Program-made: the position numbers and the translations under genes
Part shown: in pieces, positions 9,401 through 19,562 of the stretch
Numbering within the stretch: position 1 is the stretch's first letter
How the letters are laid out: each line of letters starts with the position of its first letter
The notes under the pieces: model-generated
What the model was told of the DNA's origin: nothing
Databases searched by the model: none
What the model saw: only the letters and a program-made list of their open reading frames with translations
Assembly: GCA_946406115.1 (NCBI GenBank)
Contig: OX291545.1
Span: 26,221,153-26,285,152, forward strand
DNA from: Apoda limacodes
Taxonomy: Eukaryota; Arthropoda; Insecta; Lepidoptera; Limacodidae
Length of the DNA: 64,000 bases
Direction of reading: 5' to 3'

Positions 9401-12137
9401 ATCCCATTCGTGATCCCATACATGTTGAGCTTGATCATCTATGTCATCAATGTCTTTATGTGTATAAAATGCCACATGCTCAGATAACCTTTTTATTGCG
9501 AATTCAATAGCAGTGTATGGCACTTTGCCATGAATTGAATGTAAATTTTGATCACCGCTTCTTTGCAAAGCAGTCGACAGCCATTTAAGGACACTTATAC
9601 AGGCTGTTATCCTGAAATCATCTATGAATTCTTCGAGACTATCAGAGTTGTGAATGTTGTAACATCGAGGAAATCTGGTAAACGCCACCCCCGGTTCTGT
9701 GTACCAATGCAACTGTGTCAAAGATGTTGTCAAACCTTCTTTACTCGTGAAAATAGATCTACAAAATCTGAAAGTTGAGATAGGTTAGTTGTACCGAATA
9801 CTGTTCGTTGCATAGCTACCGAACATTACATTACCTGCTTATTATGACTTCCTTGCTGCTAAGCAACCAATCGTATCTATCTCTCTTAGTTGTCCAGAGA
9901 AAATCAACAGAATGGTGCTCCATGAATTTATAAAGTATCATTCTTTCTACTTTCGTTAGTTCTTTGCCAGTGGCTTTCCTTGGATCCAGATTCGCTGGTG
10001 GGTGACGGACCTGAAATTAAAAACATTAATTTAAATAAGTAGTTACTAAAATTTTGGTAAAACCTTTTTGACAAACCCTTTAATACATTGAATGTCTGGG
10101 TAACAAAGCTGGTTCAAGGCCATATTTTTAATTATATTAAAGACTTTAAATAATAAACAACATTTTAGTTTTATCTTGACATCAGTCTGTATGTTGTCAA
10201 CATTATTTGTTTGCTTCTTGCTATTTGATTCTCTCATTTAAATGGTATTTACGAGGGTGTATTTCACATTGATAAAATGACCAGTTAATATTTACGTAAC
10301 TTATATTCATTCAATGTAACCTTTTTAGGGTTCCTTACCTGAAAGATAATTATTAGGAACCCTATTATTAAGGCTTCGTTGTCCGTCCGTCTGTCCGTCT
10401 GTCACCAGGCTGTATCTCATGAACCGTTATAGTTAGACAATTGAAATTTTCACAGAAGATGTATTTCTCGCTATATCAACAAATACTAAAAACCAGAAAA
10501 AAAAAAATTTAAGGGGGCTCCTTTTTGCTCGTTTTTGTAGATAATGGTACGGAACCCTTCGTGCGCGAGTCCAACTCGCACTTGGTCGATTTTTTATTAA
10601 AAATATAAAATGAAGTACACTTATGTCAAGATAAAACTAAAAGGTTGTTCATAATTTAAACCCTTTTATATCCTACTAATATTATAAATGTGAAAGTTTC
10701 TATGTCTGGATGGATGTTTGTTACTCGATCACGCTTTAACCACTGGACGGGTCGATATGAAACTTGGCATACATATAGTTTATGTCCTGGTATAGCACAT
10801 AGGCTACTTTTTATCCCAAAAAATTCAAAAGTTCCCGCGGGAATAACTATAACCGAGCTTCAACGAACTATAGCTATAGCTACAGCAAACTTCATTAGTG
10901 TAATTAAGGAGTAAAACACAGTATTAATACTGTGATTAAATAAAGGAGTCCCACGTCTGGCAAAGTCTAATGATTAAAATATAGCCTTCAACCAGCTCTG
11001 ATACTCAGCCTGTCCAACATTCAGAAACCATGTTTTAATTGCCAACGATTTTATATACTTAGGTACCTTGTGTGATTCATATTTTTCAAGCCAACCCCGC
11101 TGGATGAGCGCCCGACGCACAGCAGGGAAACCTCCTCCTTTAATCATGAATACCTTGTGATCTTTCATGGCAGCATCCGCTATTTTTCTCAGTTCATTCC
11201 ATTTGTCGGTAGTCACCCAACTTTTGTATTGCTTCAATTGTTCATTGGATGTTGTCGTAACCTCTGAACAAATTACAGATTTTGTAAGATTTTAGTATTT
11301 TCCTACTTATTCACTCATTGCTAAGCTATGTAACAAAAGGGTCAAATATTAATGCAAGGGTTAATTCTGCTCATTATACTGAACAACTTTCCCCAAGGAA
11401 CATGGGTCGAAATCTCGAAAAAAAAAATTTAACCGTTCTTGGAAGTTCAATCACCTGATCGGCACTTTGTATGAGACATCCAATTTTTTTTTCAAGATTT
11501 CAACCCATGTTCCTTAGGGAAAGTTGTTCAGTTTGTATGAGACATCCAATTTTTTTATCAAGACTTTAACCCATGTTCCATGGGGAAAGTTGTTCAGTAT
11601 AAGGAGCAGAACTACTATTTGACTCTTTTATTATAGTACGTATATATCAAGATAAGACTTGATAGGAAACCGGGGTGTGTAATTCAAATATTTTTAGCTG
11701 GTTTGATAGACTTAAGAGTTTGGCTTTGGCTTGCCCTCCCCTATTCTAAAAACTGGGTACGGTACTTCCGTGCTTAAACCATTCACAATACCACGTGATA
11801 AGTTGTGAAAATCTTTTATATTTATAACAAACAAATATATTTAAGTCAGTTACCTAGTGCAGGGTGAATGAATGAATAAATTTTCTTTAGTGCACATTTT
11901 ATAAAAGAAATACAATAAAAATCTAGAATAAAAAAAAGTACAAATACCAAACCTTATCGCTAAAAAGTGATCTCTACCAGGCAAACCTTTGGTTAGAGGA
12001 AATCACAAATCACCTGGGCCATGATCAGATTTAGAATACGAGACACCGCTTGCGGGTCGAAATTCCTTTTTGGATGTACTGTCCTTGTGCAGCTTTGAAT
12101 CTGATGCGGTCTCTTCCAGGTCCATCGTTACAGCCAT
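5521..12137 (-). CDS. TTLL3: TTLL3-like tubulin glycylase, intron-rich copy (9 coding exons)
   Basis: Predicted tubulin monoglycylase/polyglycylase of the TTLL3 family, acting on tubulin of cilia and sperm flagella. Coding exons on the minus strand are 12137-12014, 11263-11067, 10010-9835, 9767-9327, 9096-8882, 8771-8681, 8604-8434, 8367-8114 and 6488-5521. They sum to 2637 bases, or 878 residues plus stop. All junctions are GT/AG and phase-consistent. Family motifs in order: [10 protein letters not shown] and [12 protein letters not shown] (N-terminal TTLL3 block), FPRCYN, a DITACIS-like stretch ([15 protein letters not shown]), [14 protein letters not shown] (about residue 341), [60 protein letters not shown] (about 525) and the VVVDRRQ...[11 protein letters not shown] segment that follows the TTL domain in TTLL3 proteins. 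The last exon encodes a long basic tail. The start is ATG 12137: no upstream in-frame ATG exists in that exon, and the probable preceding exon carries an in-frame TAG. A second ATG at 12125 is also possible. Introns carry several repeats, described separately. Confidence 0.9.
6815..8015 (-). repeat. ~1.2-kb dispersed repeat filling the last intron of the intron-rich TTLL3-like gene
   Basis: The right end, read on the minus strand, is AGTTCCGTACCTCCAAAGGA followed by ACCCTTATAGGATCACTTTC, the same start seen at 12676 and 17696. Inside are two direct duplications: a block around 6840-7060 recurs near 7190-7345, and a block with GGGAAGTACCCCATAGGTTT at about 7500 recurs at about 7768. It accounts for most of the 1625-base intron (6489-8113). 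Confidence 0.6.
10327..10590 (+). repeat. Dispersed GGTTCCGTACC...CACTTGGCCG element, copy B
   Basis: Runs from AGGGTTCCTTACCTGAAAG to GAGTCCAACTCGCACTTGG. It shares CACCAGGCTGTATCTCATGA and the G-run/CTCC segment with copy A but lacks about 170 internal bases. It lies in the third intron of the intron-rich TTLL3-like gene, counting the 5' UTR intron (10011-11066). Confidence 0.75.
10672..10950 (+). repeat. CCTACTAATATTATAAATG element, copy 1
   Basis: Begins CCTACTAATATTATAAATGT and continues through CACGCTTTAACCACTGGACG, CATAGGCTACTTTTTATCCC and CCCGCGGGAATAACTATAAC. The same order of blocks recurs at 44403 (plus) and, reversed, near 27510, 40860, 48860 and 49010. I associate this family with Lepidoptera, possibly Helitron-like; that class is not shown here. 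The 74-residue open frame over it is not a gene. Confidence 0.75.
11339..11627. repeat. Fold-back MITE-like element inside a TTLL3-like intron
   Basis: The left arm (GGTCAAATATTA...CTGAACAACTTTCCCCAAGG...GGGT) is the imperfect reverse complement of the right arm (CCCATGTTCCATGGGGAAAG...TGAACTC-like end) over about 80 bases. The right arm also has an extra direct copy at about 11485-11534, and the spacer GTATGAGACATCCAATTTTT occurs twice. It lies in the intron between exons 12014 and 11263. Confidence 0.65.
11870..12008 (-). mobile_element. LINE 3' tail fragment
   Basis: On the minus strand CCTGGTAGAGATCACTTTTT-AGCGATAAGG leads into an AT-rich end. The same kind of end (AGAGATCGCTCATTAGCGAT) closes the LINE fragment at 42650-43490. 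It lies directly next to the donor at 12013. Confidence 0.5.
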
Positions 12138-12427
12138 GAGCTTTAGTCGCCGAACTCCAGAACTCTGTAAAACAGATTTTGGTTAAACGTTACTGACATT
12201 TCAAGTTGATTTTAAGACGTGTGCACTGGTGGAAAACTAAAGATGAACTGGCTAACTGCACTAACCTACTTTAATAGAATTAACCTACATCCGGGGTTTC
12301 TGGTAATCATCATGGTTCCGTGCATATCCCTGCCTGGCACACGATCTACGTCAGACGCGTCCTTCGTGGTTGTGCAGAAAATGCGCGGAAATTACCCTAC
12401 ACTATTATTCTAACTTACCTACTTACC

Positions 12428-12600
12428 TTTGCTTTTGTAAATTGTGTCTATTAACGATGTTTATCTATAATTTATTTGCTAATATTCGTACAATTAATTT
12501 AGCTACTTAAAATTTGATTAAAAAACTAGTTTAAAATTTAGTTTGCTACTCGAAAATGCAAACTGTCATTGTTGAAAATGACGTATTACTAGGTTATGGG
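12428..12600 (-). promoter_or_regulatory. Probable promoter and start of the noncoding first exon of the intron-rich TTLL3-like gene
   Basis: On the minus strand a consensus donor (CAAAG|GTAAGTAGG) ends a presumed exon at 12427, and a good acceptor (TCTGTTTTACAG) begins the first coding exon at 12164. This makes a 262-base intron in the 5' untranslated region. The reading frame needed for the downstream exon meets TAG a few codons upstream in this exon, so the exon is most likely noncoding. The transcription start is not identifiable by eye; no TATA or TCAGT initiator stood out. Exon extent and promoter position are inferences. Confidence 0.35.
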
Positions 12601-12675
12601 AACGTCAACAGAAAAATGATTGTATTGACAATAAGGTTTTATTTATGTAAATTATGGAAATGTTAAATTTTCCTT

Positions 12676-13180
12676 TTTTTAAGGCTCCGTACGTCAAAAG
12701 GAAAAAAACCGAAACACTTATAGGATTATTTCGTTGCCTGTCTGTCTAGAAAACAACTTAATGTCTTCATCAAGCTGAAATTAATATTAAGTAAATACGG
12801 TCTACGTTCTCCTAACGCAATAAAAAAATACGGTGAATATGCCAATTCACATATTATGTTAAAAACACTTGCAAGTAAATCAAAACCTATAGGAGCAAAG
12901 TCGCATACGGATATAGATCTCGCAGCAACATTAAGGAAAAAACCGGCCGGGTGCATTTACAGCTAATACGTTGGGGTTCCGTAGAATGAAAATTTTTGCG
13001 GATATTTGAAAAACTTAAACCGATTTTGTTCAGACCTCGTAACTCGGAAGTAAGCTTCGCCAACTCCAAAGCGTTATTATAACTTTTTAGTACCTACTAA
13101 AAGTCCCTGAGCTAAGCCCATCGATATGATGGCTAAGCCGTGGAAAGGCGAATTGGCGGATGACGGAACCCTAAAATGCG
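12676..13180 (+). repeat. Composite of dispersed repeats (GGCTCCGTACGTCAAAAGG start; GACGGAACCCTAAAA end)
   Basis: Opens with AAGGCTCCGTACGTCAAAAG and CACTTATAGGATTATTTCG, the same start as the repeats at 17696 and (reversed) 8015. It contains an internal AAAAAACCGGCCGGGTGCAT, the start motif of the 18136 family, and ends GGATGACGGAACCCTAAAAT. It probably represents one repeat inserted into another. The ORFs over it are not genes. Confidence 0.5.
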
Positions 13181-13412
13181 GAAAATGGTTAATTTGTATT
13201 TATATCACATTAAAAAAATATCTGACTGTATGCCTGTCAAGACACTATTTTGTGGGAACACTTGCAGGCATTAAGTTTAATTTAAGTTAAGTTTGGTTAA
13301 GTTTGGAGCTGTAAAAAAATCAAGCTTTACTTGATAAAAACATAGAATCTTCATCAGAAACGCAATAGGATAATAGCAGATTTTAAAAACCCGACTGCAA
13401 AAACATTAGGGC

Positions 13413-13785
13413 TGTGAGAATAGTCGACGATTCCAAACTCCCTTTCTGTATCGAGCCCTTGAGTCTGAGGAGAGCCTTTGCCTCTCTGTTTGTGTTTTAC
13501 CGCTTGTACAATGGGATGTGTTCTCAGGAATTGTTTGAAATGATGCCCACGGCTACGTTCTATCATCGCACCGCTCGTCATCGGCAGAGAATTCATTCTC
13601 ACATTTTACAGCATTTGTCGCGTACAGTGCGGTTTCAGAGAAACTTCCTCCCGCGAATGCCAAGTTGTGCAATGAGCTCTAAGGACTACAGTATGGAAGA
13701 ATTCAAGAAAGAAGTTATTAGAATTCTGAAGGGTCGGCAACGCGCGAGTGATACCCCTGGTGTTGCAAGCGTCCATAGGATACGG
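13413..13785 (+). pseudogene. LINE reverse-transcriptase C-terminal fragment, interrupted
   Basis: Translates to the same C-terminal region as the longer LINE at 38257-39234: IEPLSLRR, FYRLYNG, CSQELFEMMPTATFYHRTAR, then the post-stop tail GGTCGGCAACGCGCGAGTGA and TGTTGCAAGCGTCCATAGGA. The LINE tail is broken at 13785 by a 2.66-kb insertion and resumes at 16450. The fragment is 5'-truncated and has no catalytic motif. The clade looks Jockey/CR1-like; not resolved further. Confidence 0.8.
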
Positions 13786-16449
13786 CCCAACTAGCAAAAA
13801 CCAGTCTTATAGAATACTTTTTTCAGACTTATATCAGTCTAGTATCATCGTATAAGCCTTGATTTTGGGCACAATTATAAGCGCGTTTAGTTTTATATCG
13901 TTCCAATATCAAACTAGGCTAATATTGATCTTACTCTAGTAGCTTATTAGCCCGTTTAGGCTAATATTGATCTACGTGCTTTATCTTATCAGCCTAATCA
14001 AGCTTATTCTGTTTTTACGTAAGATCAAACGCGCTTACTACGTCCTTTAAAATAACACTGTGTTTGGTAAATAAGTAAAAAACTTATAATTATAATTATA
14101 TTATGTCGATTTTAAGCTTCTACAAAGAATTAAATATTCAGATAATGTCGGTTTGGTAATAATTTTTGGTAATATATTGAAAGTTTTAACTGCGTTCGTA
14201 TGGGGAATCTAGACACGCGGTAGCGTGTCAAGCCATGTTCAAGTAACAGAATTGGCAGGCAGCACCGTGTGTAATATTACACGACCCATTTGGAGCCACT
14301 TTTGACCCCCTCATAACTCAAAAACTATTTCACATAAACGTGTCAAATTTGGCTCATATATCAAGACTTGCGACATACGTATGTGCTTCAAATTTCATAA
14401 GCACATGTCAAACGGTTATTTAGATATTAACGTTCAAAAATCATCTTTTTTATCACTGACTGACCTATAGATCAAAACTCTAACCCAGTTCCAGATGACC
14501 TAGAAAGTCCAAATTTGGCATGCAGATAGGTAATTAGGTGAATACAAAGGAATAAATCAGAAACTGGTAAATTTTTATCATTTTATTATAATTTTTCACT
14601 TAACCTTTAAGCGGTCGCGCGTACCCTTAATGACCGCAAGGTTTTAAAGAATGAAATAAACAAATTATTTGAAAAACAATGTACTTAAACACATTCCCTT
14701 TAGATAGAATAAAAAACGAGTTGCACTCCGGGAGTGCCGGCAGAAGTAAAAACCTTTACACACGATTCGCGCTTAACACTCAAATATGTCACAAGACATG
14801 TCTTTGACATTGTCAAGAAATAATAATGTTTGTTTATTTACTTTTTTGACGTAGTATATTTGACATCGCAATCTGTCATAGAATTAAAATTCCATATCCA
14901 ACCTCCCTGTACTACTCATTATCGCGAATAATAAAAATAAAAATTATAATAGGCGTGGCATTACGGTTTCCGTCTTACGAATTTCCACGATTAGGACACG
15001 TGACCTGACGCGAGTTTATCATTTTTTACCCATACCAAAAAAAGTGCACAACGCCGCTAAAGAAGTTTTCACTTCAAAAAAAATTGACAGAAAACCTACA
15101 AAAAATTATATTAAAGCACTTTTACGAAGTGCGTCGCCCGAATCTTCAACGACGTCAGGTGTTACTTTGCAAACTCTACGCAGCATGCACAACGTATGTG
15201 AGAACTAGCCCAGTCAGACCTTAGGCTACAATATATTATCCTAAGTTATAAGAAGAAATGATATTTTATGTTGTTATAAATAAATTTCATTACTGACCAT
15301 TGAGCTTGGCACCCATTTAGATCTCACTTCTTTTGTCGTTGAAGTCAACATCCAAGGCATATATCATAATATTGAACTTGGCTCTCATTTCACATTTATG
15401 TTTTTGATGGGATTATTATTTACTGTACAGGAAACCCGGTTTGTAGATAAAAAAATAATGCCCCTCGCGAAACATAAGTATTCTGTATTCATGTTAAATA
15501 ATATATTTGTTACTTTGTTATCATGTCGCCATTGTTCAAAATCTGTATTGTTCAAGCGCATTTGTTTTATATTCGTCTTGGGCTAGATTACTGTAAAAAC
15601 GTTTGTCTTATATCATTCTTAGGCTAGATTTCTGTAAGAACGTTTGCCTTAAATCAGTGTGGCTAGACTAAAGAAACGCCATGATGAAATAAAGTTAGGG
15701 TTCCACGCAATTTCTCATTAAACCTTTTATCTGATACTATCATTGTATCGTCTAACACCAATAGGGCTCTAAGTAATGAATTCTAAACTATACTTCTCTA
15801 ACTAAAATTTATTTTTTAAACAGTTGAAGAAAAAAGACTTCTCTACTAGAAGTAGGTATGATATTTGTATAAACTAATGCCAAAAGTAATTTTTTATGGA
15901 TCTAGGCTTGTGTACAATAAGTACAATATTATGATCAAGCGATCTAATATCAGTCATACCGATCTAACCTATGCTGTGGATCTTATATCTGTTTTGATTA
16001 AGAGCAAAAAACCTTGTTTTTAAAGTGCTCTTACGCAAGTATGATTTTAGACTACCAATTTTACAATAACATTTAATAAGTCTATTATTAAATCAAACGA
16101 GCTTAGAAAATGTGGATATAAGAGCACAGGTTTTCTGGCGAGTGATTAGGCTTAGTAAATGTTATTTTAAGACACGTGGCTAATAATAGTCTTACAAAAT
16201 AATTTTATATACACATATAGAATTGTAATGTTATTTTAAATGTTATTATAAGACACGTGGGTAATAATAGTCTAACAAAATAATTTTATATGCACATATA
16301 AGAATACGTAATAAGTCTAAACGTTTTTGAGATTCTGGCTTATCTGAGACTAAAATGAGTGAGTTGGCATGTTCCAAAACAATTGTTAGAGCGATATCAG
16401 ACTACCATTCTTATAAGGTGCACACTGTACGACTACTTTGCTAGTTGGG
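13786..16449. mobile_element. 2.66-kb terminal-inverted-repeat element inserted in a LINE tail
   Basis: The left end is CCCAACTAGCAAA and the right end TTTGCTAGTTGGG, a perfect 13-base inverted pair. The flanking LINE sequence (...CATAGGATACGG and GGTGACCGCTTACC...) is continuous in the copy at 51066, so the insertion borders are well fixed, with GG on both sides as a possible 2-base duplication. No transposase frame was found. The interior has subterminal repeats (GGCTAATATTGATCT twice near the left end, a ~43-base unit three times at 15545-15675, an ~85-base duplication at 16156-16308) and a copy of another element at 14711-15080. Superfamily not assigned. Confidence 0.75.
14711..15080 (+). 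repeat. GAGTTGCACTCCGGGAGTGCCGG element, fullest copy
   Basis: About 370 bases from AAAAAACGAGTTGCACTCCG to AGAAGTTTTCACTTCAAAAA. Near-terminal inverted segments GAAGT(G/A)AAAAC and GTTTTCACTTC are present. It sits inside the 2.66-kb element. The copies at 24349 and 26687 are nearly identical but have internal deletions in different places. Confidence 0.75.
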
Positions 16450-16514
16450 GGTGACCGCTTACCATAAGGCGGACCGTGAACTTGGTTGCTACCTTAGTGG
16501 TATTAAAAAAAAAA
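16450..16514 (+). mobile_element. LINE 3' end continuing after the insertion
   Basis: GGTGACCGCTTACCATAAGG, then CCTTAGTGGTATTAAAAAAA, closes the LINE tail begun at 13413. The poly(A)-like end matches the LINE tails at 21847 (reversed) and 51066. Confidence 0.75.
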
Positions 16515-16659
16515 CCTAAAACACACCAAATATTAACCTACAGGTTTGGCATAAGTCACGAAAAAGTTGCAACTGGTTATAATTTTTTGTATCGATGTTA
16601 AATTGATATTAGATAATAAAATAAAACTCATGGGGATATTTTTGATTTAGGTTTTGAAT

Positions 16660-17540
16660 ATTACGTCAAAATGACCGCCATTTACAGTTTCACAAAGACA
16701 GGCCTTTAGAGAGCAGTTCTCGTTACTTTCCTTAGAACATGAGGAGTTAGACACCGTATTTCAGTTCGGATTTTCTCTTTCAGTTGCTCAATTTCTGGGT
16801 TTATTAATGTACACCTTTTCTTTTAAATAACACCAGAGAAAATAAGCTGGCGCAGTTAAAGCCGGGGAACGAGTGGGCCAGTATGTGTTGTTAAAAATCT
16901 CAAGAATTAACGCTCGCAAAAGTTTGTTTAGTCAAATTGCAAATCTAAAGCCATTCAGAATTACAGCATTGCCATCGGCATCTTAAAAAAAATATGGCCC
17001 AGTATTCATTTGTGATGTAGATGAGCACCAGGCTGTACACTTAACTAGGTGTAATTTATGCTGGTGGACTTTTCTTGGATTTTCCGTACCCCAAAATCTG
17101 CAATTTTGTTTGTTAATGAAGCCGTTAAAATGGAATGCAATCAATGAAATCATTATTCTCTCGAGACAGTTCTTTGATCCCAATTGCGTAATGAAGACGC
17201 TGCTGGTGATCCGCTGGCTTCAATTCCTGGACTTATTGCACCTTATAAAGAACCATTTTCAATATTCTTCGGCGTGATCTCCTACTGATCTCCCAGCTGT
17301 GACAAACGCTTACGTGTGGATGTTTCTGGGTCCCCCTCTACACTTGCTTACACTCGTTGAATATTATCTGCATTTCGAACAGAACGTGGCCGTCCAGTTC
17401 GTGGGATATCGGCTACTAAGCTGAACCCCTCAACTGAAAACGTGCCATGTACCGTCGAATTATGTGCTCAGTGGGAGGGTTTTGTTACGCACGTGGAAAT
17501 GGCGGCCATATGCTTGCAGGGTTTCTATAATTGACCTATG
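16660..17540 (-). pseudogene. Decayed IS630/Tc1-mariner superfamily transposase
   Basis: Read on the minus strand in shifting frames. N-terminal pieces (RTGRPRSVRNADNIQRV, DPETSTRKRLSQLGDQ) come first, then FNGFINKQNCRFWGTENPR and CTAWC...GPYFF, then DADGNAV, LTAPAYFLWCYLKEKVYINK and a C-terminal CETVNGGHF. This order matches the arthropod transposases with an N-terminal helix-turn-helix and a DDE domain (the '...NKQN.R.W..ENP...GPYFF' type). Several stops and frameshifts and an apparent gap between GPYFF and LTAPAYF make it inactive. The ORF at 16983-17183 is its longest surviving open piece. Confidence 0.7.
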
Positions 17541-17695
17541 ATATTCAAAATAAAAATCAAAATTCTATGATTTTGGGTTGAAATTATTCATGACGAATCA
17601 CCAAAATGTATTTTATAATTAGTACAAACAAAAAAATACTGAATATTAATTAAATTAAAATAATAAATTATTTTTCAAAATGTTTTTACTGTCCA

Positions 17696-17800
17696 ATTTT
17701 CGAACCTCAAAAGAAAAAAAAGGAACACTTATAGGATCACTTTGTTTTCCGTCTGTCTCTCTGTCCAGACCCTTTTACATAAGAACGCGTGGAGGTATAA
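17696..17800 (+). repeat. Start fragment of the CGAACCTCAAAAGAAAAAAA repeat family
   Basis: Shows ACACTTATAGGATCACTTTG and GTCTGTCTCTCTGTCCAGAC, the family start also seen at 12676 and reversed at 8015. It is truncated after about 100 bases. Confidence 0.5.
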
Positions 17801-18135
17801 TCGATTTTTGCTATTAAATGTAAGTAGGTATAATTAATCATGAATATTAAGTAGTCAACAATCAATAATAGCAATGTAGTTATGATTTTCATTAAGATTA
17901 TTTGTTTCTAAACCAATTATCGCGTTGTTTTTTTTTTAGTATAGCAAAATTCCAAATGGTAATATTCGAACGTTGCCAACTTTAAATCCCAAGCTAGCGA
18001 AGTAGTCTAGAATTGAATCAGGGGCGTAGCGAGTGATTATAATATAGACTACTGAGCACAGCGAGGGATGTAAAGGCACGAGACATAAAATTATTTGTCA
18101 TGGGAAACACACAACTTTTCACCTCTGTAAGTGTT

Positions 18136-19153
18136 AAAAAAACCGGCCAAGTGCGTGTCGGGCCACGCGCAATATAGGGTTCCGTAGGAGCCTCATACAC
18201 CAACATTTTAGAGGATGTTTAAATGTTGCAATACAATGGTTTCTCTGAGGGGGGCACAATGTTTAGGTACGTAGTATAAACAGATTTGATCGCTTCGCTG
18301 CTGATATAAGACCCACGCTTTGAACCTACTTGTAGTAAGAGAATCGGTAGGGAGTAGAGTTAGGTACCCATGTAGGTACGTCACGAGTACATACGTTTAA
18401 AATGTTTAATTAAATAAATTCGACTTTAAAATTGCAAAAGTTCAATCTTTTAAAGAATAATTAACTGAAATTATTTAATTAGGGCCAAGTTGTAGGAGAA
18501 TTAAAATTTGAATGTAACTCAATTGTTATCAATTTAAGAATAGTTTTCAGAATGTTATATTTTATTTTTCTATAATTATACATCGTTCATTAACTTATAT
18601 TTTATACCTGTTTTACAGATGTACCTACTTCATATAAGTAACTTTTAATGGAATTTGTACGAAAATTTCACTTACCCATTTTATAACTTGGTCGACTATT
18701 ACTCGTTAGCCTGTAAGGTGTACTTACCCATGATAATTTTCCTTTTAAATTCATTATATGCACTACCACCATATTTTTTTTTACATTTCCAAATACTATA
18801 CTTTCGCTGGTAGAGGGGGGGGGGGACACTTGACTCTAACAAAAATTAATACTTTAAAGCTAAATGTTTTGCAAACGGATCCCTAAATCAAAAAATGATC
18901 TTTGCATACCGCCAATGTTTTTGGAATTCCTATCCAACGATACCCCACACGATGGGGTAGACGAGAAAAAAATACTTCCCCACTTCACGTGTAGGGGAGG
19001 TACCCTAATAAATTTTTTTTTCAAAGATTTTATTTAACCACTTTGTCGGCTTGATCAATGTGTACTTGTTGTTTTTGATCTAAGTCGCGGACAGACAGAC
19101 GAACGGACATGGCGAAATTATAAGGGTTCCTTGTTGACTACGGAACCCTAAAA
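18136..19153 (+). repeat. ~1-kb dispersed repeat (ACCGGCCAAGTGCGTGTCGG...TACGGAACCC)
   Basis: The left end is AAAAAACCGGCCAAGTGCGT and the right end GGTTCCTTGTTGACTACGGA followed by ACCCTAAAA. Interior landmarks CTTCACGTGTAGGGGAGGTA and ACAGACGAACGGACATGGCG recur in reversed orientation at 28136-28430 and in partial form at 32480-32793. No coding capacity was seen, so it is a non-autonomous element of undetermined class. Confidence 0.65.
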
Positions 19154-19433
19154 TAGGTCTTTGGCAAGGAATACACTGAAGGCCATAGGGTAACCCACGT
19201 AGTTAAGACGTAGTCTAAGAAAACGTTGTGAAAACATAAGACATGAAAACATGAAAACATAGACATAGAGAACGGGACGAACCGAAACTGTGGTGTCTCT
19301 TGTCTCTTTCTAACTTGTATAAATAAATATCAACGATCAAAATGGCGGACATTTTTGTGACCCTTTGTCTTTATTTCAAGCTGAATTGCTAAAATGTTTA
19401 AGCAGTATTTAGTCACATCTTCACCGAAAAAAA

Positions 19434-19562
19434 ATGACGTATGTGAAGTCCACAATCCGCACTGGGCCCGCGTGTGGACTGTGGCCCAAATCACCCTCGC
19501 TTATACGGGTAGGCCGTGCCCCAGCAGTGGGGATGTATAAAGGGTGGCAAGCAAGCAAAATA
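19434..19562 (+). repeat. Lepidopteran-type repeat (GTCCACAATCCGCACTGGGC)
   Basis: GTCCACAATCCGCACTGGGC, CCGCGTGTGGACTGTGGCCC and GTAGGCCGTGCCCCAGCAGT match a sequence I know as very common in moth and butterfly genomes, usually ending a LINE or SINE. The 87-residue ORF over it is not a gene. Confidence 0.5.

Noticed and set aside
12219..12413. 64-residue plus-strand ORF
   Set aside because: It lies in the 5' region of a minus-strand gene; composition and lack of context do not support it.
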